Notes under the pieces: model-generated | Databases searched by the model: none | What the model saw: the letters and a program-made list of their open reading frames with translations, nothing else | Told to the model about the DNA's origin: nothing | NCBI GenBank assembly: GCA_934153805.1 | Contig: CAKPFO010000024.1 | Span: 1-23,018, forward strand | Direction: 5' to 3' | Length of the DNA stretch: 23,018 nt | Source: an uncultured Clostridia bacterium | Lineage (GTDB): Bacteria; Bacillota; Clostridia; TANB77; CAG-508 | Shown here: positions 16,360-23,018 of the stretch, one piece after another | Position numbering within the stretch: the first letter of the stretch is position 1 | How the letters are laid out: each line of letters begins with the position of its first letter | Translations under genes and position numbers: made by a program

Positions 16360-16541
16360 CCCTCTAACTATATAATATATTTTTTAGTTGACGCCTTGAG
16401 AGGAAATTATTGTAGTAATTCTTACATAAATTTTATGGGAAATGTTCATTTACTGAAAGGGTCCCATAAAATTTATGTTAGAATTTCTAAATAATTTAGC
16501 TCGAACTAGGAAACTAAAAAATATATTATATAGTTAGAGTG
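16360..16541. mobile_element. Foldback element, probable MITE (IS630/Tc1-mariner-like, TA-flanked)
   Basis: A 182-base element that is palindromic over most of its length. The outer arms at 16362-16389 and 16512-16539 are perfect 28-base inverted repeats, extended to 30 bases with one mismatch. Homology stops exactly at TA dinucleotides at 16358-16359 and 16542-16543, as expected for a TA target duplication. The inner arms 16418-16440 and 16462-16484 match over 23 bases with one mismatch around a 21-base centre. The region between outer and inner arms is also loosely complementary. It encodes no transposase. It lies between the two genes of the ABC exporter, and operon readthrough would turn it into a very long RNA hairpin. 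A structured regulatory RNA is the alternative reading. No second copy was noticed in this window. Confidence 0.68.
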
Positions 16542-16556
16542 TAAAAACACAAAGTT

Positions 16557-17351
16557 TTACAGTACATCAGCAAAATCTTTCTTATTTTTCTTAAATACAT
16601 AATTTCCCCATACAAACATAATTAGTGTTATAATCCAAAAAACTGCTGTGTATAAGCCATGTTCTGCTGATATTATCATATTTTCATCTATAAATACTTG
16701 TCTCATTCCTGTTACTAAATATGTAAATGGTAGACATTGTAATAATTTTAACAGCATTTGATGTCCATTTAACATACTTAAATTCCATATAATTGGTGTA
16801 AACCAGAAAAACAATTGCATTGCTATACCTAATAAGTTTGCAAAATCTGGAACAATTGTAGTTATAGCTGATGTAAATCTTGTAAATGCTATAACAAAGC
16901 AATACATTGCAAATATTATATATATAAGTATTAATACATTTGGCGGATTTTTAAATACTGCTGCAACGCCTATTGCAACAACAAATAAAAATAATCCTAC
17001 AAAGCTAGATGCCACTATTGATATTTCTGGTATGATATCTACTGGAAAAACTACTTTTTTTACTAAATAGCTATATTGCCTAATTGAATTGCTTCCAGAC
17101 ATTATCATATCATTTAGTGTTTGCCACATTGCCATTCCTGGTATAAACCATACTGCATAGTTATAATCTCCACTACTTTTAGTTTGTAAAATATATTCAA
17201 ACACAATTACATAAGTTATCATAAATATAAATGGTTGTAAAAACCCCCATACTGCGCCTAAACTTGTACTTGCAAATCTGTTTTTAAAATCACTCTTTCC
17301 TAGTTGCCATATTAGTTTTTTGTTTTTCCATAAAGTTCTTATAAATTCCAT
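16557..17351 (-). CDS. ABC transporter permease for polysaccharide/teichoic acid export (Wzm/TagG-like, ABC-2)
   Basis: A 264-aa membrane protein with about six hydrophobic helices and the ABC-2 family layout. The N-terminal amphipathic part (LWKNKKLIWQLGKSDFKNRF) leads into LGAVWGFLQPFIFMITYVIVF, the most conserved stretch of Wzm/TagG permeases. The central FIPGMAMWQ and the late FWFTPIIWN, FTYLVTGMRQVF and basic C-terminus also agree. Length matches the usual 255-275 aa. It should pair with the ATPase downstream to move an undecaprenyl-linked glycan across the membrane. The gene follows pgsA by 15 bases with a GAGGA site. About 246 bases, mostly a foldback repeat, separate its stop from the ATPase start, which is unusual for an obligate protein pair. 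Confidence 0.92.
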   Translation of the reverse strand: MEFIRTLWKNKKLIWQLGKSDFKNRFASTSLGAVWGFLQPFIFMITYVIVFEYILQTKSSGDYNYAVWFIPGMAMWQTLNDMIMSGSNSIRQYSYLVKKVVFPVDIIPEISIVASSFVGLFLFVVAIGVAAVFKNPPNVLILIYIIFAMYCFVIAFTRFTSAITTIVPDFANLLGIAMQLFFWFTPIIWNLSMLNGHQMLLKLLQCLPFTYLVTGMRQVFIDENMIISAEHGLYTAVFWIITLIMFVWGNYVFKKNKKDFADVL

Positions 17352-17366
17352 CTATTGTTCCTCTCT

Positions 17367-17963
17367 TTATCTATCTTTTAATAAATCTTTCCCATTTTTT
17401 ATGTATTCCCAACCAGAGAACAAAGTTGCTATAACACAAACTGTCATCATTACTGTAGTTATAATATTTACTACCATATCAAATCCTGTTAAGCTTCCTG
17501 TGAATACTGCTGCATAAGCATTTTTATCTATAAATGCTACTATAATTGCTATCATTTGAGTTACAGTTTTTAGTTTACCCCAAATATTTGCTGCAATTAC
17601 TTTTCCTCCATTTTCCACTGCTATTAATCTATATCCAGAAACCACAAATTCTCTAAATACTACTATAGAAGGAATCCATGCTGGTAATTTCCCCATTTCT
17701 ACTAGCATAATCATAGCTACTATTACTAATACTTTATCTGCTATTGGATCTAAAAATTTTCCAAAAGTTGTTACTTGGTTTCTCGAACGTGCAATATAAC
17801 CATCTAATTTATCCGTTATTGATGCTATTATAAATATAGCGTCTAATATGATCCATTCAACTGGTATTCCTAACAATTCTCCATTAATTCCTAGAAAAGG
17901 AATAATTATCATAATTGGTACTAATATTATTCTAAATATTGTTAATTTGTTTGCTAAATTCAT
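17367..17963 (-). CDS. pgsA: CDP-diacylglycerol--glycerol-3-phosphate 3-phosphatidyltransferase
   Basis: A 198-aa CDP-alcohol phosphatidyltransferase that makes phosphatidylglycerol phosphate from CDP-diacylglycerol and glycerol 3-phosphate in the membrane. The full catalytic motif is present: Asp51, Asp54-Gly55, Ala58-Arg59, Gly68, Asp72 and Asp76 in DKLDGYIARSRNQ...FGKFLDPIAD. The N-terminal MNLANKLTIFRIILVPIMI and the late GKLKTVTQM are typical of PgsA rather than of phosphatidylserine or cardiolipin synthases of the same fold. Length is normal. It has its own promoter (17993-18021) and a GGGAGG site 6 bases before ATG. It is the first gene of the glycan operon. Phosphatidylglycerol also donates glycerol phosphate to surface polymers, so co-expression could have a metabolic reason (inference). 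Confidence 0.93.
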   Translation of the reverse strand: MNLANKLTIFRIILVPIMIIIPFLGINGELLGIPVEWIILDAIFIIASITDKLDGYIARSRNQVTTFGKFLDPIADKVLVIVAMIMLVEMGKLPAWIPSIVVFREFVVSGYRLIAVENGGKVIAANIWGKLKTVTQMIAIIVAFIDKNAYAAVFTGSLTGFDMVVNIITTVMMTVCVIATLFSGWEYIKNGKDLLKDR

Positions 17964-17992
17964 AACATACCTCCCGTAATTTTATATGACCA

Positions 17993-18021
17993 ATTATATA
18001 ATTACATACTAAAAAAATCAA
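17993..18021 (-). promoter_or_regulatory. Sigma-A-type promoter for the pgsA/glycan operon
   Basis: On the minus strand, TTGATT (18016-18021) and TATAAT (17993-17998) are separated by exactly 17 bases. Transcription would begin near 17986, leaving a leader of about 20-25 bases before pgsA. No other comparably good promoter was noticed within the downstream operon, although internal ones cannot be excluded in such AT-rich DNA. Confidence 0.65.
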
Positions 18022-18033
18022 TGTTTTTTTAGT
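18008..18033 (-). terminator. A/T-only hairpin between the DUF5665 gene and pgsA
   Basis: A perfect 10-base inverted repeat (18008-18017 and 18024-18033) with a 6-base loop lies 3 bases after the DUF5665 stop. On the minus strand its 3' arm contains seven T residues. The stem is almost all A:T, so termination would be weak and probably partial. The repeat also overlaps the -35 region of the pgsA promoter, so part of the symmetry could have another role. Confidence 0.4.
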
Positions 18034-18036
18034 TAT

Positions 18037-18324
18037 TTATCTGCTTTTTTGAACAATATCTACAATATCTGCTACATACTCTCCTATAACAGGAATATTT
18101 AAAGTAACAATTTTTTGTAATATAATGATTAAAATTGCTGTTATTACTGTTACTCCTATGCCTATCCCTACTCCTCTAGAAATTCCTGCTATGAAATTTC
18201 TTATTAATAACTCTTTTCTGTTTCCTATTAGTGTAGTAATTTCTAAGATATTACTTTTGGTCAAAGACTCATTTAACTCATCTAATTTTTTTATTAATAT
18301 ATTTTCTTTTCTTTTTTTAAACAT
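18037..18324 (-). CDS. DUF5665 small membrane protein
   Basis: A 95-aa protein with a charged N-terminus (1-40), one hydrophobic segment (about 52-71) and a short tail. The pattern RNFIAGISRGVGIGIGVTVI (42-61) followed by LQKIV.LNIPVIGEYVADIVDIVQ is characteristic of DUF5665, small proteins widespread in Clostridia and Bacilli. Their function is not known. A hairpin (18325-18358) sits immediately before the ATG, and the only Shine-Dalgarno-like stretch (AGGG) lies within that structure, so translation may be limited. The gene follows the UPF0182 gene by 40 bases. Confidence 0.82.
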   Translation of the reverse strand: MFKKRKENILIKKLDELNESLTKSNILEITTLIGNRKELLIRNFIAGISRGVGIGIGVTVITAILIIILQKIVTLNIPVIGEYVADIVDIVQKSR

Positions 18325-18358
18325 AAATAATACACCCTATTATTAGAGTGTATTATTT
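18325..18358 (-). promoter_or_regulatory. Hairpin between UPF0182 and DUF5665 genes, overlapping a ribosome-binding site
   Basis: A 13-base stem with one mismatch (18325-18337 with 18346-18358) and an 8-base loop fills the gap between the two genes. Read on the minus strand, it ends directly at the DUF5665 ATG and contains the only AGGG site. On the plus strand it is followed by a T-run like a terminator, but no plus-strand gene ends here. It may attenuate transcription after UPF0182 or limit DUF5665 translation. Confidence 0.5.
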
Positions 18359-18364
18359 TTTTAT

Positions 18365-21196
18365 TTATATACCATTTATTATTTCATTTGTAATTAAATT
18401 GTTTGTAATAGTATTATTCTTAGCATCTTCCTCTTTTTGTTTTTCTACCAACAATTCTAGCTTATTTATTAATTCTTGAAGCTTTTTTATGTCCTTTCCT
18501 GTCATTTCCCAGTCATTGCTTTCATTTGATGTTGTCAAATTATTATTTGCCTTAATTATTGTGTCTATTAAATCTTCTATTGTATCAGTATTTTCAACTT
18601 CTATATCTACAGCATATTGTGACACTAATTTTGTTAATGCTTCTTTTAAGTTATCTCCTATTGCTACTTTAGTTCCGGAAGCTACGACTACTTTTTTTAA
18701 TACTGGCAATGCATTTTTTTCATTAATATATTGTGTATATATTGGTTCTACATATAAAATGGTATTATCTAATGGTACCATTAACATATTTTTTGTTATT
18801 TTTACTCCATTTATATTTAAGGTATCTATTTCCTTTTTTATGTTCTCATCTTCTTCTAGTTGTGTATCTAATTGCATTGGTCCTAGTATGTTACTGTTTG
18901 CCTTATATTTATATATTTTTAATTTTGACCTTCCATTATTGTCACATGTTGCTACTACATATGATGTTAAATTTTGTTTGCCTAGTGGTGTATATGGAAG
19001 TACTAATCCTAATTCAGCATTTTCCGAGTCTGTTGTCTTTACCATTGTGTAATATGGTTCTATGTTTGTTCCTGTTTTTGTTGTTACTTTTCCTGTGTTG
19101 TGTGTTGCTATATCCCAAACATCGTCACCTCTGTATAATACATCTGGTTGAATATTGTGATATCTTGTAATAATCTCTGCTTGTATATTATATAAATATT
19201 CAGAATATACAAAGTGGCTACTTATATCTACAGGTATTTCTTCTTCTACATTAACAAATAAACCTGGATACATATTATAATATGCCATTGCTATTGGGTC
19301 AGTTCTGTCTGTTATATAAAATTTTGTTGTTCCATCATAAGCATCTATTAATACTTTTATAGAGTTACGTATATAGTTTAATTCTAATCTCGTTGTTTGT
19401 GTTTCTTGTAATGTTGTTTTTTGAGAATAAGGATACTCATTAGAAATCGTATAGGCATCTAATACCCATACTATTTTTCCATCTTCTGTTATAACAGTGT
19501 ATGGATTTTCATCATATTTTAAATATGGTAATATCGTTTCTGCTCTTTTTATTACATTTCTATTTATTAATATCTTACTTTCGTTTGTTACATTTCCAGA
19601 AAAAGCAAGCTTCAAATTTCCTTCTTTTATTGCTATTATCATTCTATCTATAAAGTTTAATGATAGTCCCGCTTCTCCGTCATATACATTTTCTGCGTTT
19701 TCTGCACTATCTGAATTTAACACAGGATAATCAAATTCTGTTTTTTCTTTACTATTAGTAACAACTGCGTCTTTAGTTTCTAGACCAAAGTATATTCGTG
19801 GTTCTGTAATGGTAATTGCATCATCTGTAGTATCAAAATCTTTTTGTAAATTGTCTATATTACCTGTTTGAGTAGTTGATGTTGCAGAAGATATTATTGT
19901 ACTATAGCCATGTGTGTATTCATAAGTTTTATTGTTATATGTTTCATTACTGTTTATAATTTCTCTAGGTGTTATATATACTAGTTTATCTTCTCCATCT
20001 ATAGTATATTTTCCTATTTCAGTATTTCTATATGAATAATACCCTTTTGAGGTTTGTCCATTATTTAAATCCTTAAGAAGGATATCCTTACTTACTATAG
20101 AAATATTATTTAATACATTTTTATATTCATTTATATCCCCAGATGTAATCGTCTGTGCATCTTCAAGGGCCACTTCTTCTATATTTATTCCATATGCATT
20201 TTTCGTAAAGTTTATATTTGTGCTTATATACTGTTTTTCTTTATCATACTCATTTCCACTTACAAATAGAGATTGAAAGCTTACCATTGCGACAAATAAT
20301 ATTACCAAATACTCTGGAACAATTAATATGTCTAGTATTAATCTCTTTGTTTTTCCAGCTTTAAATGATTTTATAGCTTTGTATACTGATGCTATCAATA
20401 CAACAGCTCCTATTCTATACCCCCATAGTTTTACATTTACATCCGTAAAACCTGCTCCATATAGTGAATACGTTGTAGTATCATCTTTTAATGTTACGAA
20501 TTTTTCTGTCCCAATATCTTGTGATTTTAATAATATAAAGCCAGCCAATAATACTGATAAAAGTAGTATTGAATTAGTTATTTGCTTTATTAATTTGCTA
20601 TTTCTTAATGTCTCGCTATCAACTCCATCAAAAAACATGTTAAATGTTGCTATATAATATACTACTGTGTAAATTAAAAGAACTACTATAGCTATCATAA
20701 AATATAATAAAACTAATTCTATAAATGGTTTTGTAAACATGAAATAACCAATATCTAGTCCAAATATAGTATCTGTTATTCCAAATTTAGAACTGTTTAT
20801 GCACATAAGGGCTTTTTCTAGTATGAAGCTCGATGTACTTGCGCTTACTACAATAGCAGTAATAAATGCTACAGATTTGTTTAGGAATTTAGGCATCTTT
20901 TTATTTTCTTGTTCAAAGAATTCTTTTAATCCCTTCTTTATTTTTATATTTGTAATATATACTAATGTATATATTACAGCAAAGTTAATTAATAATGTTA
21001 TAGACATATATTGTATGTTTTTCCAAAATACATTTACATAGTTTTCGCCTATTTCTAACATTTCCAAGTAACTGCCTCTAAATATTATATATCCTACAAT
21101 CATAGTTAGTAGAGCTACTGCTAGTACTATTAATAATCTCTTTTTACTTTTCTTGTGTTTAGTTTGTTCTTGTGTTTTTTCATCTATTTCACTCAT
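18365..21196 (-). CDS. UPF0182 family membrane protein (COG1615)
   Basis: A 943-aa membrane protein of the UPF0182 family, which is usually 850-1000 aa. The N-terminal third (to about residue 330) carries about seven hydrophobic helices, the first at about 21-39 after a lysine-rich cytoplasmic end. The remainder is a large, mainly hydrophilic domain that should be extracytoplasmic. Diagnostic stretches are the FDGVDSETLRNSKLIKQI loop, YSLYGAGFTDVNVKLWGYRI, and late segments such as TDRTDPIAMAYYNMYPGLF and TPLGKQNLTSYVVA. The last 60 or so residues are Asn/Thr/Lys-rich and low in complexity. Its cellular role is unknown. It lies 37 bases after ftsY and is probably co-transcribed with it. An AGGAG site is present, with a long spacing of about 13 bases to ATG. 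Confidence 0.88.
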   Translation of the reverse strand: MSEIDEKTQEQTKHKKSKKRLLIVLAVALLTMIVGYIIFRGSYLEMLEIGENYVNVFWKNIQYMSITLLINFAVIYTLVYITNIKIKKGLKEFFEQENKKMPKFLNKSVAFITAIVVSASTSSFILEKALMCINSSKFGITDTIFGLDIGYFMFTKPFIELVLLYFMIAIVVLLIYTVVYYIATFNMFFDGVDSETLRNSKLIKQITNSILLLSVLLAGFILLKSQDIGTEKFVTLKDDTTTYSLYGAGFTDVNVKLWGYRIGAVVLIASVYKAIKSFKAGKTKRLILDILIVPEYLVILFVAMVSFQSLFVSGNEYDKEKQYISTNINFTKNAYGINIEEVALEDAQTITSGDINEYKNVLNNISIVSKDILLKDLNNGQTSKGYYSYRNTEIGKYTIDGEDKLVYITPREIINSNETYNNKTYEYTHGYSTIISSATSTTQTGNIDNLQKDFDTTDDAITITEPRIYFGLETKDAVVTNSKEKTEFDYPVLNSDSAENAENVYDGEAGLSLNFIDRMIIAIKEGNLKLAFSGNVTNESKILINRNVIKRAETILPYLKYDENPYTVITEDGKIVWVLDAYTISNEYPYSQKTTLQETQTTRLELNYIRNSIKVLIDAYDGTTKFYITDRTDPIAMAYYNMYPGLFVNVEEEIPVDISSHFVYSEYLYNIQAEIITRYHNIQPDVLYRGDDVWDIATHNTGKVTTKTGTNIEPYYTMVKTTDSENAELGLVLPYTPLGKQNLTSYVVATCDNNGRSKLKIYKYKANSNILGPMQLDTQLEEDENIKKEIDTLNINGVKITKNMLMVPLDNTILYVEPIYTQYINEKNALPVLKKVVVASGTKVAIGDNLKEALTKLVSQYAVDIEVENTDTIEDLIDTIIKANNNLTTSNESNDWEMTGKDIKKLQELINKLELLVEKQKEEDAKNNTITNNLITNEIINGI

Positions 21197-21233
21197 TATT
21201 AATTATCAACTCCTAATAATTTTTATAACTTTA

Positions 21234-22142
21234 TTAGTCTATTAGAGCATCTACAAAGTCACTACTATTAAATCTTTCCATATCATCAATTTGCTCACCT
21301 ACACCAATAAATTTTATAGGCATATCATTTTCTTCTACTATTCCTATTACAACTCCACCTTTTGCCGTTCCATCTAATTTTGTTAAAACAATTCCTGTAA
21401 TATCTACAGTTTCTTTAAATGCTTTAACTTGTGATACTGCATTTTGACCTGTTGTTGCATCTAATACCATTAATACTTCTTTTGATGTATCTGGCATTTC
21501 TTTATCTATTACTTTCTTTATTTTTACTAATTCATCCATTAAATATTTTTTGTTATGTAATCTTCCGGCTGTATCACATATTAACACATCTGCATCTTTT
21601 TGCTTTGCAACTTTTATTGCATCATATACTACAGATGCAGGGTCTGTTCCTTCTTCTTTTTTTACTATATCTACACCTGCTCTATTTGCCCATATTTCTA
21701 GTTGTTCTACTGCTGCTGCTCTAAAGGTGTCTGCCGCTGCAACTACTACTTTTTTTCCATTTTTTCTTAAATTATTAGCAATCTTTCCTATAGATGTTGT
21801 CTTACCAACACCATTTACACCTACAACTAATATAACAGCTGGCTTTGTTTCTAATTTTAATGAAGTATCTTCTTTATCTAATATTTCCTTTATTACCTCT
21901 TTTAATGCTTTTTTTACCTCTTGCTCATCTTGTATGTTTTCCTTTTTTATTCTAGTCCTTAACTTTTCTATAATATTTAATGTAGTTTGAGTTCCTACAT
22001 CTGACATTATTAGTGCCTCTTCTAGCTCCTCTAAAAGTTCTTCATCTACTTTTCTAAACCCACTAAATACATTATTTATTTTTTCATCAAATGATGTTTT
22101 TGTTTTACTTAATCCTTGTTTTAATTTTTCGAAAAATCCCAA
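21234..22142 (-). CDS. ftsY: Signal recognition particle receptor FtsY
   Basis: A 302-aa SRP GTPase that docks ribosome-SRP complexes at the membrane. The N domain is about residues 1-95. The G domain has G1 GVNGVGKTT (108-116), DTFRAAA (138-144), G3 DTAGRLHNK (190-198), G4 TKLD (254-257), and the FtsY-specific closing GVGEQIDDMERF. It lacks the long acidic A domain of proteobacterial FtsY and starts directly with the amphipathic MGFFEKLKQGLSKTK helix, as is usual in Firmicutes. The start codon is TTG (22140-22142), supported by an AAGGAGG site 8 bases upstream; no in-frame ATG occurs nearby. FtsY often follows smc and rnc, but here a HAD gene with its own terminator lies upstream. Confidence 0.96.
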   Translation of the reverse strand: MGFFEKLKQGLSKTKTSFDEKINNVFSGFRKVDEELLEELEEALIMSDVGTQTTLNIIEKLRTRIKKENIQDEQEVKKALKEVIKEILDKEDTSLKLETKPAVILVVGVNGVGKTTSIGKIANNLRKNGKKVVVAAADTFRAAAVEQLEIWANRAGVDIVKKEEGTDPASVVYDAIKVAKQKDADVLICDTAGRLHNKKYLMDELVKIKKVIDKEMPDTSKEVLMVLDATTGQNAVSQVKAFKETVDITGIVLTKLDGTAKGGVVIGIVEENDMPIKFIGVGEQIDDMERFNSSDFVDALID

Positions 22143-22177
22143 TTTTTCTTCCTCCTTGCTATTTTTTGCTATATACT

Positions 22178-22206
22178 ACTATAACATATTTTTTTCATTT
22201 TGAATA
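22178..22206 (-). promoter_or_regulatory. Putative extended -10 promoter for ftsY
   Basis: On the minus strand, TGTTATAGT gives an extended -10 (TATAGT at 22178-22183 preceded by TG-x). A weak -35-like TATTCA (22201-22206) lies 17 bases upstream. It sits between the upstream terminator and the ftsY ribosome-binding site, where a promoter is expected. Confidence 0.45.
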
Positions 22207-22217
22207 CCCTTATTATT

Positions 22218-22266
22218 AAAAAACCAGAATTAAGATTTTGTACACAGTACAAAATCTTAATTCTGG
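22218..22266 (-). terminator. Rho-independent terminator of the HAD gene
   Basis: A perfect 20-base inverted repeat (22224-22243 and 22247-22266) with a 3-base loop begins 10 bases after the HAD stop codon. On the minus strand the stem is followed by six T residues (22218-22223). The stem is long for a terminator but the position and U-tract fit well. Confidence 0.85.
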
Positions 22267-22275
22267 CATATTTAC

Positions 22276-22746
22276 TTATTCCGTAAATGAACTTGGATGA
22301 TAAGCATCTATTCCTAAAGTCTCTGCTTTTCTTAAGACATCAATTCTGTCATCTACAAATGCAACTTGTTTTATATCAATATTATAATGTTTACAATATT
22401 CAATTATAACTTCTGGTTTTAATAGTGTAGAACATATAAAAAATATATTTTCTCTTTTTATTTTTGGATAGTATTCAGCTAACCACTTATATTTTTGTTC
22501 TATCTCTGTATTAGTTGTAGCTGCACCCAAAATAAATATTTTATCACTGTCTAATTTTTCTATAACCCTTTGCATTGTTTTAAGTGGTCTTGCTCTATAA
22601 TACAAATCATTAAACAATAAATCTTCAAGAGATTGGCATCCAAATTCAGGACACTCACCGCCATATAATTTATCATTGTATCTGTATTCAGATAAAGTAC
22701 CATCAACATCAAAAAATACATATTTTTCTTTTAATTTTTCAATCAT
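22276..22746 (-). CDS. HAD-superfamily phosphatase-like protein
   Basis: A compact 156-aa HAD-fold protein. Motif I DVDGT (13-17) has both catalytic aspartates. The motif II region is FILGAATT (71-78), motif III is Lys110 in LLKPEV, and motif IV is VDDR (131-134), all in the correct order for a phosphatase. Only a small insert (about 20-60) between motifs I and II could act as a cap, containing two Cys (CPEFGC, 32-37). The frame is open to an ATG at 22764, but I place the start at 22746, because an AGGAG site lies 8 bases before it and inside the longer version. It has its own promoter and terminator, so it is a single-gene unit. The substrate is unknown; a small phosphometabolite or nucleotide is the usual case. 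Confidence 0.82.
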   Translation of the reverse strand: MIEKLKEKYVFFDVDGTLSEYRYNDKLYGGECPEFGCQSLEDLLFNDLYYRARPLKTMQRVIEKLDSDKIFILGAATTNTEIEQKYKWLAEYYPKIKRENIFFICSTLLKPEVIIEYCKHYNIDIKQVAFVDDRIDVLRKAETLGIDAYHPSSFTE

Positions 22747-22798
22747 AATTATTACTCCTATCATTCATATTATTTTATCTTCATTAAACATTTGCTAA

Positions 22799-22826
22799 AT
22801 TATATCATTTTTTCTGTCATATTCAA
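22799..22826 (-). promoter_or_regulatory. Sigma-A-type promoter for the HAD gene
   Basis: On the minus strand, TTGAAT (22821-22826) and a consensus TATAAT (22799-22804) are separated by 16 bases. Transcription would start near 22792, about 45 bases before the chosen start codon. A TTGACA further upstream (near 22855) has no good -10 partner. Confidence 0.65.
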
Positions 22827-22887
22827 AAGTAATGTATGAAATATAAAATATTGTCAAAACTCTCCATCCTCATTTGCATCAATAGTC

Positions 22888-23018
22888 CTATAAATTTTCT
22901 TTTATTTTTGGAAATAAATCATATAAATTATACCCTAATAGACTATCAAAATATTCTTTTAATTTATATGTTTCCTTTACATGATATTGTGTATTTGAAT
23001 AAGCTCCTTTTCTAATGA
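22888..23018 (-). CDS. 3' end of an unrecognised gene (partial)
   Basis: Reading the minus strand from the window edge, one frame stays open for 42 codons to a TAG at 22888-22890. The predicted end of the protein includes GAYSNTQYHVKETYKLKEYF and YNLYDLFPKIKENL, a normal mix of charged and aromatic residues that looks like real protein. It is followed by a non-coding gap and the HAD promoter. I do not recognise the family. No clear terminator hairpin follows the stop. Confidence 0.5.
   Translation of the reverse strand, partial: IRKGAYSNTQYHVKETYKLKEYFDSLLGYNLYDLFPKIKENL

Noticed and set aside
16340..16365. JUMPstart/ops-like antitermination site upstream of the exporter ATPase
   Set aside because: A GGGTAG-like stretch is present on the minus strand, but the ops core GGCGGTAG is not, and the position is inside the operon rather than in its leader.
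16303..16494. 63-aa plus-strand open frame across the foldback element
   Set aside because: It begins inside the ATPase gene antisense, has no ribosome-binding site, and runs through the inverted repeat; composition is not protein-like.
18489..19170. Long plus-strand open frames (187 and 145 aa) opposite the UPF0182 gene
   Set aside because: They are antisense shadows of a well-recognised gene, rich in Leu/Phe/Ser as expected from reverse reading of AT-rich coding DNA.
21431..21990. Plus-strand open frames (97 and 146 aa) opposite ftsY
   Set aside because: FtsY motifs are complete on the minus strand; the opposite frames show no family signature or start site.
22747..22764. HAD protein starting at the ATG at 22764
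   Set aside because: The AGGAG ribosome-binding site lies within those six codons and fits the ATG at 22746.
1..23018. Possible recoding of TGA, because no gene in the window ends with TGA
   Set aside because: The stop codons I read are TAA or TAG, but no gene is interrupted by in-frame TGA, and the number of genes is small for a low-GC genome that favours TAA.

Overview
The window is strongly AT-rich and every recognisable gene lies on the minus strand, so transcription runs from high to low coordinates. The purine-rich Shine-Dalgarno sites, TTG and GTG starts beside ATG, TAA/TAG stops, Gram-positive-type envelope genes (UPF0182, DUF5665, TagGH-type ABC exporter) and an oxygen-sensitive glycyl radical enzyme with its activase point to a strictly anaerobic low-GC Firmicute, most likely a Clostridia member. 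The species cannot be named from the sequence alone. Layout in transcription order: (1) 23018-22765 holds the 3' end of an unrecognised gene, then a promoter. (2) 22746-22276 is a small HAD-fold phosphatase-like gene, closed by a 20-bp perfect hairpin terminator. (3) 22142-18037 is a housekeeping unit: ftsY, a 943-aa UPF0182 membrane protein and a DUF5665 membrane protein, followed by a weak A/T hairpin. (4) 17963-1 is a long, tightly packed surface-glycan operon that starts at a good sigma-A-type promoter in front of pgsA. It continues with a Wzm/TagG-like permease, a Wzt/TagH-like ATPase with a C-terminal glycan-binding domain, a membrane-anchored metallo-beta-lactamase-fold protein, a multidomain protein with an eroded methyltransferase domain and a kinase-like motif set, a tandem GT2 glycosyltransferase, a GT-C membrane glycosyltransferase, a GT2-GT4 fusion, a polyprenyl-phosphate sugar transferase-like GT2, a DUF2304 membrane protein, two more GT2 enzymes, a Wzx-type flippase, and finally a glycyl radical enzyme with its radical-SAM activase, which runs off the window. 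The genes fit together as follows (inference from families and order). Cytoplasmic GTs (610, 671, 349 and 312 aa) build a polymer that the ABC exporter moves across the membrane, its Wzt C-terminal domain probably recognising the chain. The polyprenyl-phosphate GT, the DUF2304 protein, the flippase and the GT-C enzyme resemble the three-component systems that add side-chain sugars on the outer face. The anchored MBL protein probably acts outside the membrane. The least expected part is the glycyl radical enzyme and activase, translated directly after the flippase (stop codon abutting start codon). It has the Cys-x-Glu active-site pattern of radical eliminases, and no microcompartment or fermentation genes are visible nearby. 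A second striking element is a roughly 182-bp foldback sequence flanked by TA dinucleotides inside the operon, between the two halves of the ABC exporter; it looks like a MITE. No rRNA, tRNA, CRISPR array or full-length transposase gene was seen. No gene-free stretch exceeds about 300 bases; the longest, 16311-16556, is mostly the foldback element.
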